Below, one piece after another: positions 49,163 to 57,486 of a stretch of 64,000 bases of DNA (within the stretch, counting starts at the first letter, position 1; each line of letters begins with the position of its first letter). The notes beneath the pieces were generated by a model, which worked only from the letters and a program-made list of their open reading frames with translations, searched no databases and was not told the origin of the DNA. Origin of the DNA: Clostridiales bacterium UBA1775 (GTDB taxonomy: Bacteria > Bacillota > Clostridia > Monoglobales > Firm-18); assembly GCA_002314595.1 (NCBI GenBank), contig DCGP01000041.1:1-64000 (forward strand), read 5' to 3'. The translations under genes and the position numbers were made by a program.

Positions 49163-51235
49163 TTGAGCTTAGTAGTAATTTTATGCTTGGGTCTTATGTC
49201 AGGAACAATGATAGGTGTATATTATGACATAAATGACATATTATATGCCCTTGTTTATTTATCCCTTGCAGTTATAATGAAACTTTTACTGTTTCGTATT
49301 AAAGACAGAAAATTAGAACACGTATATACCTGTATGGTTATATGCTTTTTTATATTAGGAATAGTAGTTGGTAAAGGATATTCCCTGCATCTTTTTAAAG
49401 ATGTTAGTAAGCTATACGGAACTAAAACAGAAATTAACGGAACAATTACAGAGCATAAAGGAAGCAAGCTTGTTGTAGAAAGTGAAGGCAAAAAATATAC
49501 TGTATTTGTTACACAACCTATGGAAGAGCCATACTTTGATAACGAAATAATAAATGTTGTGGGAATTTTAGAGGCGCACCCTAAAAGCCAATTTAACGGT
49601 GATAATGACGAATATTTCCAAGAGGGACTTCACAACAATTTAGGCATTTTCAAAAGCTCAAAGGTTACGAAAATAGGGTATGATAATAGCCTAAGTTTAA
49701 GAAGAATAAGCACAGATTTCCGAAATTTGATTAACAGCAGAATAGACAGATATGTAGACGATAACAACAAAGGTCTTGTAAAGGCATTGGTTACGGGAAG
49801 TACCGTATATTTAGAGGACGAAATAAAGGATAATTTTGCAAATATCGGTATTTCTCACTTAGTTGCCGTGTCAGGATTGCACCTTGGAATATTTTTGTCA
49901 TTTTTTGCATTGCTAACTGTAAGTGCATCTCGAAAAAAGTGGCTTAAAACCTTATTAACCATACTGATTATGCTACTTTATGCACTGATAATAGGTGAAA
50001 AATCGTCATTTTTCAGGTCTGCAATAATGGTATTTGTAAGCATAATGCTACGGCGCAGAGCAATAAGCACAACCCCTCTTGTAAGCCTATCCGTAGCAGG
50101 TGCTTTAATATGCTTGCTAAACCCACTATACATTACAGATGCAGGGTTTATGCTTTCATTTTGTGCAACCTTAGGTCTTACGATTTTTGCAAACAAGTTT
50201 AAGCATCAATATATTGCAGTGCCTATTATTGCAACGTTGTTTTTGCTGCCACTTACAATTTATTACTACAATATGATTTCGCCAACCTGCATAATTGCAA
50301 ACCTAACAATATTGATTTTTGTTCCGGCAATTATACTATTTGGATATTTAAGCTGTTTGATACCACCTTTGTGTGTTATTGTAAACATACTTGCCAAGGT
50401 TATAACATTGATGTCATCATTTATGGCACGGGCAAACCTCTTAAAATTTGAGCTTCCGTCACCGGGTATTATGCAGTTTGCAGAGTGGATTTTCATAATC
50501 CTTATGGTCTATAACTTTTTAACATACAAAAGGATTAAAGAAACGCTGTTCATTGCATTTAACTTTATACTGTTTGTTTGCTTTTGTGTAGTGTGTATTC
50601 CACACCTGACAGAAACTGAATTTCATAAGGTTAAGGTTTTAAATTCAGGCACATATAACACTCTGCATATTACAACCGAGGACCAAAACAATGTAATAAT
50701 AAACTGTGGATATGATACTGTCGCTTACTTGGAAAAGTCAGGCATAAAGGAACTTGATATAATAATTGCCACGGAATATAATATGTTAAAACCTACCGAG
50801 GAAGTTTGCAAGGCTGTTAAGGTAAAAACAGTTATTTTGCCTCTATCCCTAAAAGAAAAGAAAAAGGATATTGAAAGTTTAAAGATTTTATATTATAATC
50901 AATTATGTCCAATAATTGAACACAAGGACTTTAATATTTGGGCAGACCACAGAATAGGATACAAAAGTTTAATTGTCAGTCTGTATAACAACCGTATATG
51001 TATACCGATTAACACTAAAAAGATTGATACAAAGCATTCATTTTCGTTAATGTGTGTTCCAAATGGTTGTACGGATTGCGAAAAATATTTTAGCAGACTA
51101 AATTGCGATATTTACTTGCACCCATCATACTATTACAAATACTATGATAGTCCAAACAAGTACATTACATCAAAAACAGGTGGTTTGACAATATATTTTT
51201 TCAGATACAAAAATCCATATATACTCTATAAGTAA
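49163..51235 (+). CDS. comEC: ComEC/Rec2-family DNA-uptake channel with degenerate C-terminal domain
   Basis: A 690-residue membrane protein. It has N-terminal helices, an OB-like DUF4131 segment, and the competence core marked by ISHLVAVSGLHLGIFLSFFALL and the following eight or so helices. ComEC forms the channel that brings single-stranded DNA into the cytoplasm. The C-terminal ~200 residues keep the position of the metallo-beta-lactamase domain, but the HxHxDH ligands are gone: where it is expected one reads IIIATEYNMLKPTEE. Translation starts at TTG 49163. holA follows, as in many Firmicutes. Confidence 0.88.
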   Translation: MSLVVILCLGLMSGTMIGVYYDINDILYALVYLSLAVIMKLLLFRIKDRKLEHVYTCMVICFFILGIVVGKGYSLHLFKDVSKLYGTKTEINGTITEHKGSKLVVESEGKKYTVFVTQPMEEPYFDNEIINVVGILEAHPKSQFNGDNDEYFQEGLHNNLGIFKSSKVTKIGYDNSLSLRRISTDFRNLINSRIDRYVDDNNKGLVKALVTGSTVYLEDEIKDNFANIGISHLVAVSGLHLGIFLSFFALLTVSASRKKWLKTLLTILIMLLYALIIGEKSSFFRSAIMVFVSIMLRRRAISTTPLVSLSVAGALICLLNPLYITDAGFMLSFCATLGLTIFANKFKHQYIAVPIIATLFLLPLTIYYYNMISPTCIIANLTILIFVPAIILFGYLSCLIPPLCVIVNILAKVITLMSSFMARANLLKFELPSPGIMQFAEWIFIILMVYNFLTYKRIKETLFIAFNFILFVCFCVVCIPHLTETEFHKVKVLNSGTYNTLHITTEDQNNVIINCGYDTVAYLEKSGIKELDIIIATEYNMLKPTEEVCKAVKVKTVILPLSLKEKKKDIESLKILYYNQLCPIIEHKDFNIWADHRIGYKSLIVSLYNNRICIPINTKKIDTKHSFSLMCVPNGCTDCEKYFSRLNCDIYLHPSYYYKYYDSPNKYITSKTGGLTIYFFRYKNPYILYK

Positions 51236-51249
51236 AGGAGGCGTCAGCA

Positions 51250-52242
51250 TTGATAAACGTAAAACAGTTAAAAAGTCAATTAAAAGAAAAGACTATTAAA
51301 AGCATATATCTCTTCGGTGGTGAGGAAACATTCCTTGTAGACAAATACACCAAGGAAATTACTGATATGTGTGTTGACGAAGCCTTTAAAGAGTTTAATT
51401 ACAGCTTTTACAACGAAGATAACGAAAGCTATGATAGCTTTTTTGACGATGTAAACTCATACCCTACAATGTCTGAAAAAAAGGTTGTTGTTTTAAAAAA
51501 TGTAGGCTTTACAAAGCTAAAAGACTATCAAAAGCCTTTATGCCAATTAGTTTCTTCCCTTCCTGACTACGTTGTTGTAATTATTGTTGAGCCTGAAATT
51601 AAAAAAATAAAAAAAGCACTTGCAGATGAAATTGAAGAAAAAGGTGAAATTGTTGAGTTTCAAAAGCAAACCATATACGACCTAAGGGCTTGGGTTGCAA
51701 TGAATTTAGGCAGATTTGGCAAAAATATTATGCCGGCAGACGCAGAATATTTAATAAATCTTTGTCAGCTTTCTATGGAAAAATTAAATATAGAATGTGA
51801 AAAATTAGGCTCGGCAGAGGGTAATACAGTTACCAAAAAACTAATTGACGAAATGGTAAATGTGCCTTTGGAGGTAAATATCTTTTCAATGTCTGACGAA
51901 ATATTAAACGGCAATTCAAAAAATGCTTATAATATTTTAAAAGGTTTAAAATCCTCAAAGCAAGAGCCTATTGCCATACTTATAATAATGTATAAACAAT
52001 TTGCAGACCTTTTAATGTTTAAAAATTTAGGTGAAGAAAATGCAAATGCCGAAAGCTTTTTAGCCCCAAACAGAAGGTGGCTTGCCAAAAAGCTAATGCA
52101 ATCATGCAGACGATATTCAAAGGAAAAATTACGCTTGGCAATGAAGCTTTGTGCTAAATATGACATTGATATTAAGTCAGGAAAAATTGACGGTTTTACA
52201 GCCATTGAAATGCTTTTGGCAGAAATTTTAATAAAAAATTAA
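51250..52242 (+). CDS. holA: DNA polymerase III subunit delta
   Basis: HolA is the clamp-loader subunit that opens the beta clamp. This 330-residue protein begins MINVKQLKSQLKEKTIKSIYLFGGEETFLVDKYTKEI, with the conserved FGxEExLV motif, and has the three-domain layout with YDLRAWV and the C-terminal MLLAEIL. It starts at TTG 51250 behind AAAGGAGG. It follows comEC by 14 bp and is succeeded by the rplS promoter. Confidence 0.94.
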   Translation: MINVKQLKSQLKEKTIKSIYLFGGEETFLVDKYTKEITDMCVDEAFKEFNYSFYNEDNESYDSFFDDVNSYPTMSEKKVVVLKNVGFTKLKDYQKPLCQLVSSLPDYVVVIIVEPEIKKIKKALADEIEEKGEIVEFQKQTIYDLRAWVAMNLGRFGKNIMPADAEYLINLCQLSMEKLNIECEKLGSAEGNTVTKKLIDEMVNVPLEVNIFSMSDEILNGNSKNAYNILKGLKSSKQEPIAILIIMYKQFADLLMFKNLGEENANAESFLAPNRRWLAKKLMQSCRRYSKEKLRLAMKLCAKYDIDIKSGKIDGFTAIEMLLAEILIKN

Positions 52243-52250
52243 AAAAACAC

Positions 52251-52279
52251 TTGATTTTTTGCAAAAAGTGTGATAAAAT
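52251..52279 (+). promoter_or_regulatory. SigA-type promoter of rplS
   Basis: TTGATT (52251-52256), 17 bp and TAAAAT (52274-52279), immediately after the holA stop. Confidence 0.6.
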
Positions 52280-52285
52280 ATTATA

Positions 52286-52351
52286 GCTTTGAAAACGGAT
52301 AGTCCTCTGTATACAGAAAGTATGCACGAATGTCTATGAAGAAAGGAAGAT
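52286..52351 (+). promoter_or_regulatory. Candidate L19 autoregulatory leader
   Basis: The 5' leader of rplS contains ATAG...CTAT closing a region with the short stem CTGTATACAG. Position and size fit the known L19 leader of Firmicutes, to which L19 is thought to bind. The assignment rests on position and a loose resemblance. Confidence 0.4.
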
Positions 52352-52699
52352 ATGACAATGAATATCTTAGACGAAATCGGCAAGGAACAATTGCGTTCAG
52401 ATTTGCCACAGCTTAACATTGGTGATACTGTTCATGTATTTATCAAAGTTAAAGAAGGTACAAGAGAAAGAATTCAGATGTTCGAAGGAACAATCATCGC
52501 TAAAAAGCACGGTGGTATTGCTGAAACTTTCACAGTACGCAGAGTTTCATACGGCGTAGGTGTAGAAAAAACTTTCTTAGTTAATTCTCCTAACATTGAC
52601 CGTATTGAAATCGTTCGTAAAGGTAAAGTTCGTCGTGCTAAACTATACTATCTACGTGATAGAGTTGGTAAGGCTGCAAAGGTTAAAGAAAGACTTTAA
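52352..52699 (+). CDS. rplS: 50S ribosomal protein L19
   Basis: L19 sits at the 30S-50S interface. This 115-residue protein has the family pattern [23 protein letters not shown] and [22 protein letters not shown], ending [24 protein letters not shown]. Codon use is of the highly expressed type. The ATG at 52352 or, two codons later, 52358 may be the true start; AAAGGAAG lies upstream of both. It is a single-gene unit with its own promoter and terminator. Confidence 0.97.
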   Translation: MTMNILDEIGKEQLRSDLPQLNIGDTVHVFIKVKEGTRERIQMFEGTIIAKKHGGIAETFTVRRVSYGVGVEKTFLVNSPNIDRIEIVRKGKVRRAKLYYLRDRVGKAAKVKERL

Positions 52700-52713
52700 T
52701 ACGAAATTAAATT

Positions 52714-52747
52714 GGCGTTGTGGTTTACTTTGTGTAAATCCAACGCC
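52714..52747 (+). terminator. Terminator of rplS
   Basis: The outer stem GGCGTTG / CAACGCC encloses a second stem GGTTTAC / GTAAATC and ends in TTTTT. Confidence 0.85.
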
Positions 52748-52834
52748 TTTTTAAGTGCAAAAAATTGTTAAAAATTTTTAAATACTATGGTATTTTTAAT
52801 TTCTTTGTGATACAATGTATATGAGGTGTTATTT

Positions 52835-53527
52835 ATGGAAAATAATGAAAATATAATATTAGAACAAGCAGGTGAAGTTATACCACCTGAAAAAAACAAA
52901 AAATATAATTGGAAAAAGGAAGTTCGTGAGTGGGTAGTGTCTATTGTAATTGCAGTAATTGTAGCATTTTTAATTAGAACTTACATTTTTACATTGGTTC
53001 AAGTAAGTGGCCCTTCTATGGAGGACACTCTACACACCGGGGACAGATTAGTTGTTACTAAATTAGGCTACGAGCCTCAAAAGGGCGACATTGTTGTGTT
53101 CCGTCCTGACCAGCATCAAAGCGAACCATATATCAAGCGTGTAATTGCTGTTGCAGGGCAATCAGTTGATATTGACTTTACAACAGGCAAGGTTTATGTT
53201 GATGGCGAATTGCAACAGGAGGACTACATTAAAAACCCAACTACAAGGCAAAACGATGTTCAATTTCCTATTGTAGTTCCTGAGGGGTGCGTATTTGTAA
53301 TGGGCGACAATCGTATGCAAAGCCACGATGGCAGAAGCCTTGATGTTTCAAGCTTTAAGACTGAAAACGTTACAGACGATGATTATAGGTTCTCATTTGT
53401 TGACGAAAAGACAGGGGAACTTAGGACAGAGCCTATATATTATGGTTGCGTTGACAACGATGACCTTATGGGTAAAGCGCAATTTAGATTGTGGCCATTT
53501 AATAAATTTGGCTCATTATACAAGTAA
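52835..53527 (+). CDS. lepB: Signal peptidase I
   Basis: A 230-residue type I signal peptidase, anchored by one N-terminal helix (VVSIVIAVIVAFLIRTYIF) with its active site outside. The catalytic serine is Ser61 in VSGPSMEDTL and the catalytic lysine is Lys101 in YIKRVIAVAGQ. Box E is VMGDNRMQSHDGR, with SHDGR in place of the more usual NSxDSR, followed by a ~35-residue insertion before the final DLMGKAQFRLWP. ATG 52835 is chosen behind GAGGTG. Confidence 0.94.
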   Translation: MENNENIILEQAGEVIPPEKNKKYNWKKEVREWVVSIVIAVIVAFLIRTYIFTLVQVSGPSMEDTLHTGDRLVVTKLGYEPQKGDIVVFRPDQHQSEPYIKRVIAVAGQSVDIDFTTGKVYVDGELQQEDYIKNPTTRQNDVQFPIVVPEGCVFVMGDNRMQSHDGRSLDVSSFKTENVTDDDYRFSFVDEKTGELRTEPIYYGCVDNDDLMGKAQFRLWPFNKFGSLYK

Positions 53528-53564
53528 TAATTTGGTATAAAAATTCCTATTCCATAGGTAGTTT

Positions 53565-53592
53565 TGGGGCGTCCTTAAACGCCCCATTTTTT
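53565..53592 (+). terminator. Terminator of lepB
   Basis: TGGGGCG / CGCCCCA stem followed by TTTTTT. Confidence 0.85.
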
Positions 53593-53627
53593 GAATGAAT
53601 ACAATAAATACATAAAGGGGAAAAACT

Positions 53628-54080
53628 ATGATTTCATACTGTGATGCAGATTGTAATAACTGTGGCTATGGAAAAAACACAGGGTGTAAGGGCTGTGTTA
53701 GTTCCAAGGGTTGCCCTTTTGGCAAGCAGTGCTTTATTGCAAAGTATATTCAAAATGGCGGAACAGAGCTATATAACCAATTTTTAAGGACATTAGTTGC
53801 AGAAATAAACTCGCTAAATGTTGCAGGATTGCCAAAAATCAAGGAGCTTGTGCCATTAAACGGAGCGTTTGTTAATTTGGAATATCCTATGCCTAATGGT
53901 AAAACTGTCAAGTTTTTAGACGACAAGGCAATATATTTGGGAACTCAAATCGAGTGTGAATTTAGCGACGGAGAGGCTGACAGATGCTTTGGCATTGTGG
54001 CAGATATGAATATGATTATTGTTGCAGAATATGGTGTAAACGGCAGTAATCCACAGTTAATACTATATAAGAGCAGATAG
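53628..54080 (+). CDS. Cysteine-rich DUF3795-like protein
   Basis: A 150-residue protein whose first 40 residues hold eight cysteines (CDADCNNCGYGKNTGC, CVSSKGCPFGKQC), similar to the zinc- or iron-binding N-terminus of DUF3795 proteins. The remainder is a mixed alpha/beta domain without recognised motifs. No function is established. GGGG lies before the ATG and it runs 9 bp into the rbgA ribosome region. Assignment to DUF3795 is tentative. Confidence 0.65.
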   Translation: MISYCDADCNNCGYGKNTGCKGCVSSKGCPFGKQCFIAKYIQNGGTELYNQFLRTLVAEINSLNVAGLPKIKELVPLNGAFVNLEYPMPNGKTVKFLDDKAIYLGTQIECEFSDGEADRCFGIVADMNMIIVAEYGVNGSNPQLILYKSR

Positions 54081-54089
54081 GTGAAGGCT

Positions 54090-55010
54090 ATGCAAAAGAA
54101 GAAGAAAAATAAAAATATTGAAAATACCGATACCACTCAAAGAGGGGCTACTATAAATTGGTTCCCCGGACACATGGCAAAAACAAGACGATTGATTACC
54201 GAAAATATCAAGCTTGTTGACGTTGTGGTTGAATTAAAGGATTCAAGAATTCCTTATTCCTCATCTAATCCTCTTTTGGACGAAATAATCGGTAACAAGC
54301 CAAGAGTAATTGCACTTAGCAAATGCGATATGGCTGACAAGGACGCACTTAAAACCTGGATAGAATACTACAAATCCCAAGGCATTGTGGCTGTTCCTAT
54401 TGACAGTATAAAAGGCACAGGCTTTGGAACATTAAAGGCAGAAATCAACAATGTTTTAGCAGATAAAATCAAAAGAGACCAAGAAAAAGGAATGAAAAAT
54501 CGCCCTGCAAGAATGATGGTTGTAGGCATTCCAAATGTTGGCAAGTCCTCGTTTATCAACAAATTATGCGGCAGAGCAAGTGCAAAAACAGGGGACAGAC
54601 CCGGTGTAACCACTGCAAAGCAATGGATACGCATAAACGGAGGTTACGAGCTTTTGGACACCCCCGGTATTTTATGGCCTAAATTTGAAGATGAATTTGT
54701 AGGCAAAAACCTTGCATTTACAGGTGCAATCCGTGATGAAGTTTATGACATTGCAGAAATTGCTTGTGAACTATGCAGTTTAATTGCCAAAAAATCTCCA
54801 CAAAAGCTTTGTGAGGTATACAAGCTTGATTCCGTAGAGGGACTTATGGGCCACGAAATACTGTTTGAAATAGGCAAAAAACGTGGTTGCTTAATTGCAG
54901 GTGGGGACATTGATTATGACAGAACATCAAGAATTTTACTTGACGAATTTAGAGCCAACAAATTAGGCACAATCGTTTTGGAAACTCCTGATGATATTAA
55001 GGGTGAATAG
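54090..55010 (+). CDS. rbgA: Ribosome biogenesis GTPase RbgA (YlqF)
   Basis: A circularly permuted GTPase of about 306 residues needed for late 50S assembly in Firmicutes. The order of motifs is G4 (ALSKCDMAD) before G1 (GIPNVGKSS) and G3 (DTPGIL). It opens INWFPGHMAKTRRLI, a YlqF signature. ATG 54090 is chosen with AGGTGA just upstream; a GTG at 54081 is within that site. rnhB follows after 1 bp, as in Bacillus (ylqF-rnhB). Confidence 0.95.
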   Translation: MQKKKKNKNIENTDTTQRGATINWFPGHMAKTRRLITENIKLVDVVVELKDSRIPYSSSNPLLDEIIGNKPRVIALSKCDMADKDALKTWIEYYKSQGIVAVPIDSIKGTGFGTLKAEINNVLADKIKRDQEKGMKNRPARMMVVGIPNVGKSSFINKLCGRASAKTGDRPGVTTAKQWIRINGGYELLDTPGILWPKFEDEFVGKNLAFTGAIRDEVYDIAEIACELCSLIAKKSPQKLCEVYKLDSVEGLMGHEILFEIGKKRGCLIAGGDIDYDRTSRILLDEFRANKLGTIVLETPDDIKGE

Positions 55011-55011
55011 T

Positions 55012-55632
55012 ATGACAGACATTGAACGTGTTAAGCAAATGTGGGAAATAGAAAATTCTAAAAAGGCAGAAGGCTACAATCTAATTGCCGGAGTTGATGA
55101 GGCAGGCAGAGGCCCGTTGGCAGGCCCGGTGTGTGTTGCATCTGTAATTTTGCCTGAAAATGCTTATTTGGAAAAGATTAACGACTCCAAAAAATTAAGC
55201 GACAAGATTAAGGATAAACTATTTGATGAAATAAAAGAAATTGCAATAGCGTACAGCATTATTTTGGTTTCCCATACAGAAATTGACCGGTTAAACATAT
55301 TAAATGCAACATTTAAAGGAATGTGTGATGCAGTAAATACCCTATCCGTTAAGCCTGACTATGTCCTAATAGACGGCAACAGAATTAAGGGTATGCAAAT
55401 TCCTCATGAATGTGTGGTAAAGGGCGACAGCAAAAGCATTTCCATTGCTGCTGCGTCTATACTTGCCAAGGTTACAAGGGACAGATATATGATGGAGCTT
55501 GACGAAAAATATCCACAATATAACTTTAAAAAGCACAAGGGATATCCTACAAAGGACCACTATGAAGCACTTAAAAAATATGGTGCTTCGGAGGTGCACA
55601 GAAAATCCTTTAACCTTAAATTAGGTGAATAA
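55012..55632 (+). CDS. rnhB: Ribonuclease HII
   Basis: A 206-residue nuclease that removes ribonucleotides from DNA. The catalytic start IAGVDEAGRGPLAGPV has Asp29 and Glu30, a later DGNRI and an ASILAKVTRDRYM segment complete the site, and the tail FKKHKGYPTKDHYEAL is typical. The ATG at 55012 follows the rbgA stop by one base behind AAGGGTG. The 3' end overlaps the ribosome site of yraN, the common Firmicute order. Confidence 0.96.
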   Translation: MTDIERVKQMWEIENSKKAEGYNLIAGVDEAGRGPLAGPVCVASVILPENAYLEKINDSKKLSDKIKDKLFDEIKEIAIAYSIILVSHTEIDRLNILNATFKGMCDAVNTLSVKPDYVLIDGNRIKGMQIPHECVVKGDSKSISIAAASILAKVTRDRYMMELDEKYPQYNFKKHKGYPTKDHYEALKKYGASEVHRKSFNLKLGE

Positions 55633-55633
55633 T

Positions 55634-56002
55634 ATGAACAAATATAACAAAGTAATTGGAAATTTTGGTGAAGAAAAGGCTACAAAATACTTAAAAAAGC
55701 ACGGCTATGCAATATTAGAACGACAGTACAATATTCGTGGGGGAGAAATTGATATAATTGCCCAAAAAGGCGAATATATTGTATTTATTGAAGTTAAAAC
55801 TCGTAGCGACAAGGAATACGGAAGTGGTGCAGAGGCTGTTACATACACAAAGCAACAGCGAATATTAAAAACTGCACAGGTGTATATGCTTGGCAAGGAA
55901 AACTACTCTGCAAGGTTTGACGTTATTGTTATAGACGGATATTTAAAGGGTGAAAAATTTATCTTTGAGAACTTAGAACATATCGAAAATGCATTTTGTT
56001 AA
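55634..56002 (+). CDS. yraN: UPF0102 (YraN) family endonuclease-like protein
   Basis: A 122-residue protein with the YraN pattern GNFGEEKATKYLKKHGYAILERQYNIRGGEIDIIAQKGEYIVFIEVKTRS. GEIDII and FIEVK are the acidic and lysine positions of a PD-(D/E)XK-type nuclease fold. Function in the cell is not firmly known. I prefer ATG 55634 with AGGTGA 8 bases upstream. A GTG at 55625 lies inside that site. It ends the rbgA-rnhB-yraN operon. Confidence 0.92.
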   Translation: MNKYNKVIGNFGEEKATKYLKKHGYAILERQYNIRGGEIDIIAQKGEYIVFIEVKTRSDKEYGSGAEAVTYTKQQRILKTAQVYMLGKENYSARFDVIVIDGYLKGEKFIFENLEHIENAFC

Positions 56003-56094
56003 TATAAATTTTGCAAAAATTATGTTAAAATATACATCAAAATCCCTAATTTCTAAAATTATTTGTAGATTTTTGAAAAATTTACAAATAGATA

Positions 56095-56123
56095 TTGCAT
56101 TTTTCTTGAAAATAGTATATTAT
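56095..56123 (+). promoter_or_regulatory. SigA-type promoter of the aminotransferase gene
   Basis: TTGCAT (56095-56100), 17 bp and TATTAT (56118-56123), about 40 bp upstream of the start codon. Confidence 0.6.
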
Positions 56124-56164
56124 ATATAGTAGAGAAGATATTCGTAAAATAAGGAGTTTGGAAA

Positions 56165-57349
56165 ATGGAATTATCGCAAAAAGCTATGGGAATAAGTGCA
56201 TCGCCTACATTGGCGATTGACTCTAAATATAAGGAAATGAAAGCAGAGGGTATTGATGTAATCGGCTTTGGTTGTGGGGAACCTGACTTTGATACACCTC
56301 AAAACATCAAGGACGCAGCAATTAAAGCTATTGTTGACGGTCAAACAAAATACACACCTGCATCAGGTACTTTGGCTCTTAAAAAGGCAATTTGCGCAAA
56401 GTTGTTAAGGGATAACGGCCTTACATACACACCTGATTGTATTGTAGTTTCAAACGGTGCAAAGCACGCACTTCTAAACGCATTTAATGCTGTAATAAAC
56501 CCCGGGGACGAGGTTATTGTACCTGCTCCATACTGGGTTAGCTATACGGAAATGATTAAAATGGCAGACGGCACACCTGTAATCATTCAAACAAAGGAAG
56601 AGGACAAGTTTAAAATCACTGCCAAGGAATTGGAAGATGCAATTACTCCAAAGACTAAGGCAATAGTATTAAACAGTCCAAGTAATCCAACCGGTATGGT
56701 TTACAGTAAGGAAGAGCTTAAAGAAATTGCTGATGTAATCGTAAAGCACGACCTTTACGTTATAGCTGACGAAATATACGAAAAGCTTATTTACGGTGAT
56801 TACAAGCATTACAGTATAGCTTCATTTAACGAAGAAATTAAAAAGCGTACTATTATTATAAATGGTGTTTCAAAAAGCTACGCTATGACAGGTTGGAGAA
56901 TTGGTTTTTCTGCTGCAACACCGAAAATTACAAAAGTTATGGCAAATATGCAAAGCCATGCAGCATCTAACCCAAGCTCTGTTTCACAGGTTGCTGCACT
57001 TGAAGCATACCAAGGAGACCAATCAGCAGTTGAAGAAATGCGTAAGAAATTTGAGCAAAGACGCGAATTTATGGTTAATAGAATTAACTCTATTAAAGGT
57101 GTCTCTTGCACAATGCCTGACGGTGCTTTCTATGTAATGATGAACATTAAAGAGCTTATTGGTAAGGAAATTCAAGGGAAGGTTATTAAAAATTCCGAGG
57201 ATTTTTGCTCTTTGCTTTTAGAAAAGAGCCTTGTTGCATTAGTTCCCGGCTCCGGCTTTGGTGCTGAGGGATATGTTAGATGGTCTTATGCTACAAGTAC
57301 AGAGAACATTAAAAAAGGTCTTGACAGATTGGAACAATTTTTATCTTAA
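56165..57349 (+). CDS. aspC: Aspartate aminotransferase (class I, PLP-dependent)
   Basis: A 394-residue fold-type I transaminase of the Igamma subgroup, transferring amino groups between aspartate and 2-oxoglutarate. It shows DVIGFGCGEPDFDTP, the PLP-contacting NSPSNPTGMVY and VIADEIYEKL, the Schiff-base lysine in NGVSKSYAMTGWRIG, and the C-terminal VRWSYATS arginine. It is a single-gene unit with promoter and a downstream terminator. Other keto-acid substrates are possible. Confidence 0.93.
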   Translation: MELSQKAMGISASPTLAIDSKYKEMKAEGIDVIGFGCGEPDFDTPQNIKDAAIKAIVDGQTKYTPASGTLALKKAICAKLLRDNGLTYTPDCIVVSNGAKHALLNAFNAVINPGDEVIVPAPYWVSYTEMIKMADGTPVIIQTKEEDKFKITAKELEDAITPKTKAIVLNSPSNPTGMVYSKEELKEIADVIVKHDLYVIADEIYEKLIYGDYKHYSIASFNEEIKKRTIIINGVSKSYAMTGWRIGFSAATPKITKVMANMQSHAASNPSSVSQVAALEAYQGDQSAVEEMRKKFEQRREFMVNRINSIKGVSCTMPDGAFYVMMNIKELIGKEIQGKVIKNSEDFCSLLLEKSLVALVPGSGFGAEGYVRWSYATSTENIKKGLDRLEQFLS

Positions 57350-57429
57350 ATAATTTGGGAAAGTTAAAAAGGGCATAGCAATTTATACTAAAAATAAACT
57401 TATGCACAATTTTTCCTGTTCCCACAGAC

Positions 57430-57458
57430 GGGATGTATTTGATTTACGTCCCTTTTTT
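57430..57458 (+). terminator. Terminator between aspC and purB
   Basis: GGGATGTA / TACGTCCC stem (one G-T pair) followed by TTTTTT. It lies in the 5' region of purB, so it could also act as an attenuator for that gene, but I see no riboswitch aptamer in the 80 bp upstream. Confidence 0.65.
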
Positions 57459-57486
57459 ATTCAAAATCAGAAAGGATGCTGCAATT

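Noticed and set aside
57350..57486. Purine riboswitch or T-box ahead of purB
   Set aside because: Only a terminator hairpin is visible; the conserved purine-aptamer junction and the T-box sequence are absent.
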